A stretch of DNA of 64,000 bases from Cryptomeria japonica (GCF_030272615.1 NC_081413.1:165536580-165600579); one strand, 5' to 3'; positions 1 through 11,571 are shown, counted from the stretch's first letter. The notes: a model not told the origin generated them from the sequence alone. Numbers and translations: made by a program.

Positions 1-1
1 C

Positions 2-3000
2 CATAAGAAGATTACCATAAAGGCATATGATGATGAGGAAAGGTCATCTAAAGGAACTGTGATGTTACCCATTCAAGTTGGACCAGTGCAAAAGGATACT
101 ATGTGTTAGGTCTTAGACATAGATCTCACCTATGACCCTGGATACATGCATATTTTGTTAGGGCGACCCTGGATACATGAAATGCAAGCAGTGCCTTCTA
201 CGTATCACCAGTGTGTCAAATTTCCTTATGACGGACAAGAGATCTTCATATCTGCTGATTACAACCCCTTTCAACATTGCAACGTAATGGGGGTAGCCCA
301 GGACAGTTTAGTTCCTCATAATAGAGAAAAGCAAAGATCCTCAACATCAAATCTACAAACAGCAAAGCCCAACTCCTTATCTGGAGATTTCAAGCAGCAA
401 ATGCAAATCAAAGACCAAGGTATGGGAGAATACTCTTTGGAACCCCTATGTTTGGCCAAATTACCAACATCACCCACATCTCATGATTTGCCTACTACAT
501 CAATGCATCTGGTAACTCAGCCCATCACCAAATTTGATGGTACCTTCATCCAATTGGGCACTCTAGCACATGAATCAGAAGATAAGGACATTCTTAGCCG
601 GTTATACAAAGATGAGGAAGAAGATAACAGAGCAGCTGCTCTGGACATTGTTCTACCAACACACCTATATGGAAAAGGATACTTAATCATGCAGCAAATG
701 GGATATGACAGTAAAGGACCTATTGGGAAACGCAAAGGAGTCACTAAACCCATAGATCTTCCTTCACAGCCCCGTAGAGACAAAACAGGATTGGGTTGTA
801 AGCTCACTTTCCTATTAAGAAAGCCGCCACGCATAACTGCAAAACCTCAATGGAAAGCAAAGAAGAAGTACAAAGAAGAATCCTAGCAGGAAGCACTATT
901 TGAGTCAACAGAAACAATCTGCAAGGCATGGGAACGTCAAGAACAAAAGTTACATCAGGAAAAGCTTCTAAGCCACAAGAAGGCCATATCTGCAGCAGTA
1001 GCTCATATTCAAACACCACTATCTCAAGAACAAATAAAATCATCTCCGGATACCGTTATTTCTCCCTGAGGAGGCACAGTCTATGAACAAATACAGAAAG
1101 TAGAAGCAGGATCTGACACCGAATCAACAAAAACTATCAAAATGGTATCCATCATCAAAAATTTGTTTTCACCATACAACATACCTGTTCACAGCACTAA
1201 TAGAATCTAGGATGATGCCTCAGAGACTGATTCCAATGAATATGAATGGGGTACCTGCTCAAATGCTACTACAGATATCCCTAATAATACTAGCACCATA
1301 CCCCTTTCTCAAGAAGAGCATAACGCAGAAGATAGACCTCTTGAATTTGGACCACAGAATATCTATGACGCTAAGGAAAGTGAACAAAAGTATTATGAAC
1401 AAGTCTATACGAAAGATAATACCATCGAAGACCTCGACGAAATCCTGGACTTCTTTAAAACTAAGACCAATCACAATGAAACCTCTATCTTGACACTTAC
1501 AGTAGCAGAACTTGATCCACCGAACGATTCCTTACCGCTTGTCTTTCCTGACCTCATTGACTGGGATGAACCCGAAATATATGATATACCAATTTTTCCA
1601 GACGATGAGTCTATTATCCACTACCTATGTACCGTTAATCCAGAAACAGGCTCTACCAGCGAACAAAGTAACGATATCGGCAAATCAAGGAGTGCCAAGT
1701 CTCTCAGTCACAAAAATGAACCAAGTAAAAGATCTGATGCTAAAAACCTATCAATGGCAGCTCTAGATCACAAAAAAGTAAAAATAAAGGACGCATCTGA
1801 GGGTGAAAACCTTTTTAAGGCACCTAAAGATGGGAGACTTGACACTCTTCCAGAGCACTTTCATGAGCGATCACCCATATTGATTGAGCCCACTCAATCA
1901 ATCAACATTGGTACCACCGAAGCAATTAAAAACATACACCTTGCAGAATCTCTGACCGAGGAGGAAAGATCAGCATTTATCATTTTCTTTAAAGAAAAGA
2001 AAATTAACTTTGCTTGGTCGTATGCTGATATGCCTGGAGTAGATCCACACTTAATCATGCATCACTTGTCCATCTCTCCAGGAGTTAAACCAGTAAAACA
2101 AAAGCTATGAAAGATGAATCCACAGGTGGTACTCATGGTCAAAGCTGAACTGAAGAAACTATTAGACGTTGGATTCATCCGACCTATTGACTGTGCAGAA
2201 TGGATTTCTAATATAGTACCAGTATCAAAACCAGACGACAATATCAGAATCTGCACTGATTTTAGAGATGTCAACAAAGCCTGTCCAAAAGATGACTTTC
2301 CTCTGCCTAGTATCGACATAATTGTAGACCTCACAGCGGGCCATGCAATGCTCTCACTAATAGACTATTTCTCAGGCTATAATCTGATCAAAATAGCCCC
2401 GAAAGATCAAGATAAAACTGCGTTCACCTGTCCTTGGGGAATGTACTGTTGGAATGTTATGCCTTTTGGCTTAAAGAATGCAGGGGCTACTTATCAAAGA
2501 GCAATGACAACAATCTTTCACGACATGATGCACACATTTATGGAAGACTACGTGGACGATTTACTAGCTAAATCCTTCACTAGAGCAAAACATCTCAGCA
2601 TCCTAACAAAGATCTTTGATCGATTGGAGAAATTCCAAGTTAGACTCAACCCTAAGAAGTGTGTCTTCGGGGTAACATCAGGTAAGTTAGTAGGCTACAT
2701 AGTCTCAGCTAAGGGTATTGAAGTAGATCCAGCAAAGGTACAAGCCATTATGGAAATGCCACCACCAAATAATATCAGTCAACTCAGATCTCTACAAGGA
2801 CGACTTCAATCAATCAGGTGATTCATCACTCAATTAGCAGATAAAAGTCTCCCATTTAACCATTTGTTACATAAAAATGTACCATTCAGATGGGAGACCA
2901 AGTGTGCAGAATATTTTTATCAAATCAAACAGTACCTGATGAATCCACCAGTTCTAGTACCACCAGTCGCAGAAAAGCCCCTTATCCTATATATCTCAAC

Positions 3001-5170
3001 AATAGATATATCACTGGGGGCACTATTGGCACAAGAATATCAACAAGGAAAGGAACAAGCCATCTACTACATCAGTAGGACATTGAATGGCTATGAACTC
3101 AACTACACATTCATAGAGAAAGCTTGTCTAACAGTGGTCTTCGCATCTCAGAAATTCCGACATTATATGCTAGCACACACCATTAAGCTAGTAGAAAAAA
3201 TTGATCCTCTCAAATATCTACTCAGCAAAGCAGCTCTTACTAGACGATTGGCTAAATGGGTCATGATTCTCAGTGAATTCGACATCCAATACACAAAAAG
3301 AAGAGCCATCAAAGGACAAGCAATTGCAGATCAACTAGCTGAAGCACCGCTACCAGGAAAACAAACTATGGAGATTGAATTTCCAGACAGGGACGTTCTT
3401 GCTCTTTCTACCAAACAATGGACTCTATACTTTGATGGATCCTACACCCAACACGGTTCAGGTGCTGGCATTCTTTTCATCACTCCTGAAGGACACACTA
3501 TACCAAGATCATATAGGCTTATGTTCCCATGCACGAATAATGTCGTTGAATATGAGGCATTGGTTATAAGCATCAAAATGGACGTAGAATGGAAAATCAT
3601 AGAGTTAATGGTCTACGGAGATTCACAACTAGTCGTCAATCAGATCAACAACGACTATCAAACAAAAGATTACAAGCTACTACCCTACAAACGAATGGTG
3701 GATGACTTCAAGCAATATTTTGTACACATCACCTTCGAGCAGATACCAAGGTTGAACAACAAAGCAGCCGATGCCATGGCTACTATCACTTCATTACTAC
3801 AAATTCCAGAGCAAAAGAGTCTTTACGAGTTTCTGGTAGAGCAACTGTTCTCCCCAGCCTATGACCACTCTGAATCCCATGTCATCTATGCCTTAACTAA
3901 TTCGGATTCCCCTTTGTATGGACCAATATATGATTATCTTAAGAACAACATCTTACCCATTGACCAATCCCATAACCAAAAACGTAATTTTATCCGGCAA
4001 GCTGCCCGTTATACCCTCACTGCTGATACTTTGTACCGTCGAGGTCTAGATGGTACTCTTCTTCATTGCCTTGATCGTAATGATTCTGATTCCGCTTTAC
4101 ACAAGCTTCACGAAGGTATTTGTGGAACACATTCAAGTGGGACTACTCTTGCTAAAAAGCTTCTAAGGATGGGATACTACTGGCCTACAATGGAGAAAGA
4201 TTCTTACCACTTCGCCAAGAAATGTCCTAAATGCCAGATCCATGGCAATCTGATACATGCACCAGCACAGGAACTGCAGCCATTTACAACATCCTGGTTT
4301 TTTTGTCAGTGGGGATTAGACTTAGTTGGCAAAATTCATCCTTCATCTTCAAATGGGCACAAGTTCATTATAACTACAACCGAATACTTTACCAAGTGGA
4401 TAGAAGCAGTCCCAATGACCACAGTGACTGGAAAACAAATTGCCTCTTTTATCCTAAACTATCCAATCTGTAGATATGGTATTCCATGTTCCATCATCAC
4501 CGATAATGGACGCCCATTCAAAAACCAAGATGTCCGAGAACTATGTGAACAATTCAAAATACAACATCGGTTCTCTACACCATACTACCCATAGGGAAAT
4601 GGTCAAGCAGAAGCATCCAATAAAACAATATTGAAGATTCTCAAGAAAACAGTAAATGATGCAGGCAAAGATTGGCATATCCAACTCAATCCAGCACTTT
4701 GGGCATATAGAACCAGCATCCGTACACCTATAGGAGCAACACCTTTCTCATTGGTCTATGGATCTGAAGCTATTTTACCACTAGAGGTGGAAATTCTGTC
4801 TCTCAGAGTCTCTCTAAAAGGCTTAATCCCAGATGAAGAATATTGGGTCAACCGATTACAAGAACTGTAACTATTAGATGAAAGACATCAGCATGCTTAC
4901 ACTCATCTCAAAGCATATCAGCAACGCATGTACAAGAGCTACAATCACAAGGTCATCCCTCGCAACTTCAAAGTTGGTGACCTAGTCCTCAAAGAAAATC
5001 CAAGAAATTAGCAAGATCGAGAAAAGAAAGGGAAGTTTGAACCTAACTGGTTGGGTCCCTATGTCATCATATCAATCTATGGATCAAGTGCCTATCAACT
5101 CACAACCTCAGAAGGAGACGTGCTCGAAGAACCAACTAACAACATTCATCTAAAGAAATACTACACTTGA
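2..5170 (+). pseudogene. Gypsy/Tat pol polyprotein (PR-Gpatch-RT-RNaseH-aRNaseH-IN), decayed
   Basis: One continuous frame runs from the window edge to a TGA at 5168-5170 and is cut by nine in-frame stops (107, 884, 1067, 1208, 2108, 2819, 4592, 4868, 5009) with no frameshift. Domains: protease C-terminal part with LLGRPWIH (about 158); G-patch with [13 protein letters not shown] (about 700-815); variable spacer (890-2050); reverse transcriptase with LIDYFSGYN and the catalytic YVDD (2114-2820, YVDD near 2550); RNase H 1 (about 2960-3340); a second RNase H with FDGS, VEYEAL, GDSQLV and ADAMA carrying the acidic catalytic residues (about 3415-3780); integrase with an HHCC zinc site (about 4110-4250) and D, D, E in GLDLVG, ITDNG and GQAEAS (about 4315-4615); and a C-terminal LGPY chromatin/DNA-binding region. 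It would copy and integrate the element. It cannot be translated now without nonsense suppression. Confidence 0.9.
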
Positions 5171-6605
5171 GCAGTCTAATGCACGGGAAAAGCCAAAGCC
5201 AAAAAAAAAAGAAGCAAATAAAGCAAATAAAAAGGTACAATAAAAGCAACTAGTGAAAACCTGGTAACAAGTGCTATTGTGAGAGGACGAATCCTCTATC
5301 TATATCCACATCCTTATCTTCACCGTAAAACACTATCGGCCATCGCCCAACACTTAGAAAATATCCATTCAGGACATACTTAGCATAGTCACTATCCTGG
5401 TCTATCCATATATCCTTTTACCACCTTCCACCATGGCTTGGAAATCACTGTACATATTCACATCAAGAGGCACACTCAGCTAGGGGCAATAAATCGTCAA
5501 AATTTGCAACACATTCAAGACATCGAAACTATTAGCAAAAATCAGAAACAACGCATCCAATGAAGAAAGCTAAACTTCATCGCAAAAGCAACAACAAAGC
5601 ATCACAAGAAATACCAAAGATGGATGATTTTCTGAAGTAATAAATGTTGCATTATAACATAAAATCTTGACTATTTTTGCATTTTCAACTTTTTAAATTA
5701 TTGGATTCTCTACATTTTCTCATTAAAAGCTTCAAAGATAGAGATCATGGGGCAACTCCAATATTTTCTTAGTCTTCTGTCTGCTAAGCGATCATTTGTA
5801 CTGTGTAAATACTTGTCTAGAGACGTGATTCAAAGCATATCACTGAAGACGTGAATCCACTTTGCGCATACAAATAGTTTAATCTTGTCTGTTTATACGC
5901 AATACGCACTCAAGTCGTCCTGGTTCAATTATACCTTGACGCTTGTGCTATCTTGCAAAATCAAAAATCATGTAAATTTTTCTCAGGTCATTATGGTTCA
6001 ATTATACCATTGTGCTTATATAAATTTTCAACATATCCCAAACAAATCAATACTCAATGATGATACTTATCTCAAAAGCAAATAACATATGGTTATATCA
6101 GGATGGCAAATGCAGAATGAGGATGCTCCAAAAACATAGTTTCATATCATTTTAACATAGTCGCATATCATTTTAACATAGTTGTATTATCATTTTACAA
6201 GTAGTCACATATCATTTTGCATTAGCTGCACATCATTATCATCTTACTCTTGCATTAAGTTGCATATCATTTTACTCTTACCTTAGTTGTATATCATTAT
6301 CATACATCTCATTTTCAAGATACATCTCACAGCATATCATTATCATACATCTCATTTTCAAGATACATCTTATAGCATATCAAAGCATACATCCTACATC
6401 ATGCATCATATCATATATCTAAGCATTGCATTATCATAAAGAAAGAGCACATAGAACATGCATCCATATAACACACCACATGATCAAAGAAAATGATGTC
6501 GCATATATATATATCTCAAAAATGATCAAAATGTACAAAATCTGTCATGTCTGTGCCCAGTACAAACAAATACAATGATAAAAAATACAACGGAGACAAC
6601 GTCTC
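5171..6605. other. Non-coding spacer of the gypsy element between integrase and antisense gene
   Basis: I see no credible coding region on either strand. It opens with an A-rich run after the integrase stop and contains a short-repeat block at about 6,110-6,430, listed separately. Convergent transcription of pol and the antisense PMD gene would end in this interval, so polyadenylation signals for both would be expected here; I cannot assign them confidently. Confidence 0.5.
6110..6430. repeat. Degenerate short repeats, unit around CATATCATTTT
   Basis: At least ten copies of a motif close to (G/C)CATATCATTTT or CATATCATTATCAT follow one another at irregular 20-45 bp spacing, with linkers such as ACATAGT and AGTTG. 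One 43-bp stretch (CATCTCATTTTCAAGATACATCT with flanks) is repeated almost exactly at about 6,302 and 6,350. No coding frame is maintained, so it looks like slippage-type expansion in the element's untranslated spacer. Confidence 0.7.
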
Positions 6606-8552
6606 TCAAGTATGACTATCCCCTGACGGAGATGGTCTAGCTCCAGAAGTCCCCACCCCAGGATCTCCAAGAGGATCATGTCTCGATGGCCCTGTCACAC
6701 CTCGGCTCTCTGACCGCGACTCGGTCTCTCGAGATTGACTAGATCTCGACTATGTAAAGCTCTATACTCGGCGATCCCTAGGTACCGCAGCCTCATAGTG
6801 ACGACGGTAGTACTCCGCCTCCTGAGCTCTCCAAGAAAGCTCTCTCAGGGTGTCTCTCATCAGACCACCCGTTGCTGCTCTCTGCACACTCGCTGCAAGC
6901 TCCTTCGCTCGACCCCACCGCTCTATCTCTATGTCTCGCTCAGTGGTCAGTTGTGCAATCTGTCGCTGATGCGTCAATAACTGTGCCTGCAGTTGTTGTA
7001 CCGTCATCTGTAAGGTCCTAATCTATGCATCCTCCACATGAGTAGGGATCCGGACCCGTAGGGGTACCTGTGAAGGGGCATCCCCTCTCCCTCTACCTCT
7101 CCTCAGTGCTGGAGGCGGTAGCACATCCGTCCTCCTCCTCTGAACTGGCTGTGTCGCTTCATCAGTTCCCCCCACTGTAGCTAAAACCTCCCCCACCATC
7201 CCCTCACTACCTGCTCCAATGGTCAACCCGCCTCTCCCTCTGTCCATCACCGCCCATCTAACTACTCTCTCCAACCCTCTATCTCCTCTCCTCCCTCTAT
7301 CTCCTCTCCTCCCCCGATCTCCTCTCCCTCGTTGACCTCCTCCACCATCTCCATCATCCTCATCATCTCCACCTCCCTCATCATCATCATCATCATCAAA
7401 TGAAGGTCGCATCTCCTCTGGATCTGATATCCTCACCACTGCCTGCACGGAGAACAATCTAGCAAACTCATTTGTCATGCCAGCATCCAAAATCTCTGGG
7501 GCATAATCCCATATCTGGCCTGCTAAGCTAACAAACTCCTCTACAGCCGCCGCACTGTCAATAGTCGGACCCCAATCTGGTATGTCCTACCTCCGGCGTG
7601 CATACAAGCAGGCCCCCTGTGGTATACCCTACTGCCGACCAAACTACCGCAAAACTCTGGTGACCACGAATCTCTCGATCACGAATGGGGTCCTCCCGAT
7701 CAGGTATCGCATCATGAAAACATAGGGCATCTCCAGCCCGTCCTCCGCCCATACCTCACACCCTGTATACGATCGCCAAGTGACCGTATCAATGTCGTCC
7801 AACACTCGCTTCCAATGCTCTAGTTTGCCCAGCTTCCGTTGGACAACTAGACCCCTGTAACCATAGGCATAGGCGCATCCAACGGGCCTATCTCTGTCTA
7901 CTAATGGCCTGGCTGCCGAAATGTGCTCCCAGCACCATACCTGTAGGAGCGTCACGCCAGCTGACAAACTGTCGTAACCCAGGTATACCACTTTGTGCAA
8001 ATCCCTATACAGTTGGGCTAGCATAGCCGATCCCCACATGAACCTGTGGCCCTGTGTCACCATATCCTCTAAAACCAGCCCCCATCCCACAAATAGTCCC
8101 TTCGACCTACGGTCGGGACATAGAAAGCCACCTATAAACCTTTCCAGTACTGATGGAAGAGGTGCATAATCCAAGTCCAAGAACTCCTGCCAGGGGATCT
8201 CATATCCACAAACTGTCTCATCCTAGAATATACGGCGAAGTGCCTCTGTCCGGCCCTCCTCCAACTGCTCGTAAGGTAGTAGTGAACCTACTATTGGTAT
8301 GCGCAGGATCCTGTAACAGTCCTCTGGCATGACTGTCATCTCACCCGTGGCAAAGTGAAAAGTGTTTGTGTCAATGTGCCACCTCTCTGTGAGCGCTGTA
8401 AGTAAACCCCGGTTCACAATGAACCGAGGCATATCCAATAGGGAAGTAAGACCACATCTTTCAATAATGTCAAGGTCGGCCTATGCCAATCATGGTATCA
8501 AAGTCCAAGGTCTAGGAAATCGCTCGCGCGACTAAACCACTCCCAATCGCTC
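6606..8552 (-). pseudogene. Antisense plant mobile domain (PMD) protein, main exon, decayed
   Basis: One frame on the minus strand runs from about 8,552 to a TGA at 6606-6608, with roughly ten in-frame stops (for example 8532, 8490, 8481, 8223, 7644, 7023, 6762) and no frameshift. The N-terminal 300 residues show the plant mobile domain: PWTLIP, DIIERCGL, LLTALTERWH, TFHFATGEMTV, ILRIPIVG, then WGSAMLAQLYRDL and LLQVWCWEHI. A low-complexity middle follows (acidic DDDDDDEGGG, then RGRGDRGRRGDRG-type repeats, about 7,280-7,410), and then a glutamine-rich coiled-coil tail (about 6,770-7,010). PMD proteins (MAIN/MAIL1 relatives) are nuclear plant proteins linked to silencing, and the domain is known to have been captured by Ty3/gypsy elements. 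Here it lies antisense between integrase and 3' LTR. It is richer in GC than the spacer around it. The function in the element is unknown. Confidence 0.82.
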
Positions 8553-8639
8553 CTGTCAAACAGCAAAACAAGTCCAATATCAGTTTCCACATCAAAACAA
8601 AGATATCAAAATCAAAATCACATTAAAAACATGAAACAA

Positions 8640-8900
8640 TTTGCTCATCTACATCAAGTTCAACATCATGTCATTCCATATCAACTTGTAAAACAAATCA
8701 AGTTATCAAAAACCATATCAAAACTTGTAAAACAACTCAAGTCTCCACATCACCTAAACTTGTAAAACAAATCAAGTTTCCCACCCATATCAGCTTGTAA
8801 AACAACTCAAGTTTCCAACTCAGATCAGCTTGAAAAACAAATCAAGTTTCCAACCCATATCAGCTTGTAACACAAATCAGGCTTCACACATTGAACTTGA
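8640..8900. repeat. Tandem-like repeats with a palindromic AACTTG...CAAGTT core
   Basis: Five or six copies at about 35-45 bp spacing of a unit close to CTTGTAAAACAAATCAAGTTT followed by CCAACCCATATCAG. Each unit has AACTTG and CAAGTT arms around a ten-base loop (TAAAACAAAT), so each could fold into a small hairpin. The last copies (about 8,850-8,900) are more degenerate. They lie inside the predicted intron of the antisense gene. Confidence 0.75.
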
Positions 8901-9114
8901 AACACAGTGCAAAAACAAATCATGCTTTGATTAAAACAACACATTAATATCTAATGCATAACTTGAAATATCACAAATCAAAACAAGTTATATTGGACAA
9001 ACTAACAAACACCATGATAGCAGACACAACAACGCACAAATTACACCCATCCTGGCAAAAATGGCCTTGTCCTATCACTTTTTCTCATTCGCAAAAATCG
9101 CCCTCTCTCACCAA

Positions 9115-9545
9115 ATTTTTCCCAATGCGCTAAAACAGCTTGTCTACGTGCTAAAATCCATCCACGCGCTAAACTGTTTTTTGCACGCGCTATTCTATCC
9201 ACCCTATGCACTAAACTAACTCTATGCGCTAATTTATCCTACGACCGCGCTACTTATTTAACCCTATGTGCTAGATCTACTCTATGCGCTACTTCCCCCT
9301 GCACATGCGAGCCTCTAAGCAGCCTATGCGCTAGGTTAAATTGACGTGCTAATCTTTTCATTTTCTGTGCTACCCTATGCCACTAATGCGCTAATCCAAT
9401 ACCATGCGCTAACCTAAAAACCTCAGGCGCTAACCTAGAAAACAGATGCACTACCCTAAAAATTCGGACACACCCAAAATTTAAAACCCCATGCGCTACA
9501 ACAATTTTCATATGCGCTAAACTAAGACCCCTATGCGCTAAACCA
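9115..9545. repeat. Dispersed short repeat array, core (A)TGCGCTA, about 19-20 copies
   Basis: The core TGCGCTA, or a one-base variant (CGTGCTA, TGCACTA, CGCGCTA), recurs about every 18-25 bp from 9,123 to 9,538, usually preceded by CTA or CCA and followed by an A/C-rich spacer that is not itself conserved. Read in the direction of the antisense gene it is TAGCGCA(T). Only the short core is conserved, with no shared longer unit, which is unlike an ordinary tandem repeat and resembles an array of binding sites. It sits inside the predicted intron. Confidence 0.8.
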
Positions 9546-9626
9546 TGAACCCCGCGTGAAAAATTCCAAAAAACTGACCACAACGACAAAATAAAAATCA
9601 AGAAAGGGTCAAAAAGATTGACTTAC

Positions 9627-9701
9627 TGGTGGTCCATATACGGCAGGTCTCCGATACCTCCGAACGCACTCAAAATGATGCCTGGAGTGCGGAATGGGCA
9701 T
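9627..9701 (-). CDS. Predicted exon 1 of the antisense PMD gene
   Basis: ATG at 9701-9699 opens a 25-codon reading frame (MPIPHSRHHFECVRRYRR and seven more residues) that ends exactly at a GTAAGT donor. It lies about 75 nt downstream of a TATAAAAG box on the same strand, and its phase fits the PMD exon beyond the intron. The peptide is rich in Arg and His and has no recognisable domain. The model rests on promoter, start, donor, acceptor and phase all agreeing; without transcript data an alternative first exon cannot be excluded. Confidence 0.55.
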
Positions 9702-9774
9702 TTTGACTTCTCTCCACAATCTCTTTCTCAGAAGTCAACAATGCACAAATGAATCAAATCAAAGCACTTTTCCC

Positions 9775-9782
9775 CTTTTATA
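9775..9782 (-). promoter_or_regulatory. TATA box for the antisense PMD gene
   Basis: The minus strand reads CTCCTATAAAAGGGG, a strong plant TATA element, 74 nt upstream of the predicted ATG at 9701. A start of transcription about 30 nt downstream (near 9,745-9,750) would give a 5' leader of about 45 nt. It lies outside the LTR, so the antisense gene would not depend on the LTR promoter. Confidence 0.6.
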
Positions 9783-10090
9783 GGAGAAAAATGAAATTAG
9801 GGTTAGGGACATCATCATGTAATTTGCTCGCGGTCTCCCTTACACCCTCAAACGCGTAAATTATCAGGAGATTAATCAATTTAAACATTTCACATAGCCA
9901 AAATCATACACACCAAACACGAATCATCCAATCAAATCAAAATTTTCAAAATATTGATTCATCTCCTGAGGGGGCATCACCATCAAAAATCAAATCTGGG
10001 CATGACTTAAAAATCATAAAAATGACATCGATCATAAAATCGCAATGACACACCATTTTCTTTGAAATAACATGTGCACACACGTCACTT

Positions 10091-10105
10091 CAAAGAGGGG
10101 CAAAA
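10091..10105 (+). other. Polypurine tract of the gypsy element
   Basis: CAAAGAGGGGCAAAA lies immediately before the LTR start TGTAGACG. This is the position and composition expected for the plus-strand primer of an LTR retrotransposon. Confidence 0.75.
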
Positions 10106-11571
10106 TGTAGACGTATAAAAATGACCATATTCCTAAATGAATATTTTATGTTCATTTATATGTTTAATTAAATCCAATTTAACTAAATTATCCGCATTCC
10201 TCTATTTAATTAAGTAAATTACTTAATTAAATTCACTATACCATTTAATAGGATAATTCATTTTATTCAATTAAAGCCCCTATCCACTTTTTAATTAAAT
10301 TCAATTTTAATTAAAATAGTTATCCTAAATTAAATAAATCTAATTTATTTAATTACAACCAAATTAAAATAAAGCAATTTATTTTAATAAAACCTATTTT
10401 CCCTCACCCACTTGCAAAATCCTACACCTCCCACTTGCATCCTAAATCCTATTCCTAATTCTTCTAGAATTCTTCTAAACCTAATCAATTAACCCAAAAC
10501 CCATCCATTATCCCTTTCCCCTAAATCTGAGGAGGTCACTTCTCAAATTTGGAGTAAAGTCTTCAAAAGGCATTAAAGCCTTTATCCATTCAAACAAGCT
10601 AACTTGTTGAATGCCCCCAAATTTGGAAGGGCTCTTACAAATTTGTCTCCAAAGTCTTCATAACCATTAATGGTTAACTCAAACCTTCTTACATGGTTAA
10701 AGAATTTCCATAAACTCAACCTCCATGTAACCCAAGGGTCTCATCAAGCATTTATTGCTTTGACCATGGTTATCCTTAAACCTTTGCACAAGAGTTTATC
10801 CTTTGGGTAAAAGCTTTATCCAATGGGTAATCTTAACTTAACCTTAACCCCTAGGGTAACCATGAGGTCTTCTCAAGCATTTAATGCTTCCTACCTCTCC
10901 CCTCAACCTAGTCTTATGTTGACAATTGTCACCATTTCATTGGTGCCAATTGCAAACATGGATTCTCAACTTTCAAACTCAACCTTTGATTGCCTCTTTC
11001 AATCCTGGCCATCCATTGCCCTATTTTTGCTATAAATAAAGCTCCCATCCCTCCATTTTCATATCATCCAAGACTTTAGCATCTCACTTATACTCAAATC
11101 CATTCAAGCTTTCATATCTCATTATATGCTCATCATTTAACTTCTCTTTTAAATCAGGAATTAATCTAAATATGCTAATTTAGAGTATGTTCCTTATCAT
11201 ATAGCTTAAATCATGAACTAGTATAGTATACTAGGATAGTTTTGTTTACTAACCTTGTCATCTTATAGTTAGTTTATTGCATTTGTAGCATCATGCATAG
11301 CTTAGGATGCATCTCATATTAAATCAACAAAAAGCATCCCTCGTTCTTGCGTTTGCCATCCCTAAACCATTTTGCTCAGTGATCTGAGAGCAAAAACATT
11401 GGTTTGAGGGACCGTGCAAGATAGAGAACCATGGAACCATCCTTGGGAAGCTGAGTTATACTTCATAACTCCATAGCTTGCACCAAGAAGTCTTGTGGGT
11501 GTGTGAGCAAGGCTCCATAGAGCTCCATTTTCAACATTTCGAGTTCTATCGACCCGCTTTTCCCACATACA
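10106..11571 (+). repeat. 3' LTR of the gypsy element
   Basis: It starts TGTAGACGTATAAAA directly after the purine tract. The first 300 bp are very AT-rich with repeated TTTAATTAA-like blocks. A TATA box (GCTATAAATAAAG, about 11,029) is followed by a pyrimidine-rich leader, as in an LTR promoter and R region. The right end is placed after CCCACATACA at 11,571 on composition only; the partner LTR lies outside the window, so the border could be some tens of bases off. Confidence 0.65.

Larger units (their letters stand above)
8553..9626 (-). other. Predicted phase-0 intron of the antisense PMD gene
   Basis: On the minus strand CCACCA|GTAAGT at 9,627/9,626 is a near-consensus donor, and TTGCTGTTTGACAG|GAG at 8,553/8,552 is a good acceptor with a T-rich tract. 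The upstream exon (ATG at 9701-9699) is exactly 75 nt up to the donor, and the PMD frame resumes in phase 0 at 8,552, so the splice joins both frames without a shift. The interval has no coding potential and carries two families of short repeats. The splice is predicted from sequence only. Confidence 0.6.
1..11571 (+). mobile_element. Ty3/gypsy Tat-lineage LTR retrotransposon, 3' part (5' end outside window)
   Basis: A pol reading frame (positions 2-5170) in the order protease, G-patch, reverse transcriptase, RNase H, second RNase H, integrase is followed by a non-coding spacer, an antisense plant-mobile-domain gene, a purine tract and an LTR beginning TGTAGACG at 10,106. A second RNase H between the first one and integrase, a G-patch behind the protease, and long extra ORFs between integrase and 3' LTR are known traits of the Tat/Ogre group of plant Ty3/gypsy elements. 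The 5' LTR, gag and the start of the protease lie left of the window, so neither LTR age nor a target-site duplication can be read. The right border (11,571, after CATACA) is my estimate. Confidence 0.85.

Noticed and set aside
9115-9545. CRISPR-like array from regularly spaced short repeats
   Set aside because: The repeat is only 7-8 bp and variable, spacers are about 12-18 bp, there are no cas genes, and the context is a plant retroelement.
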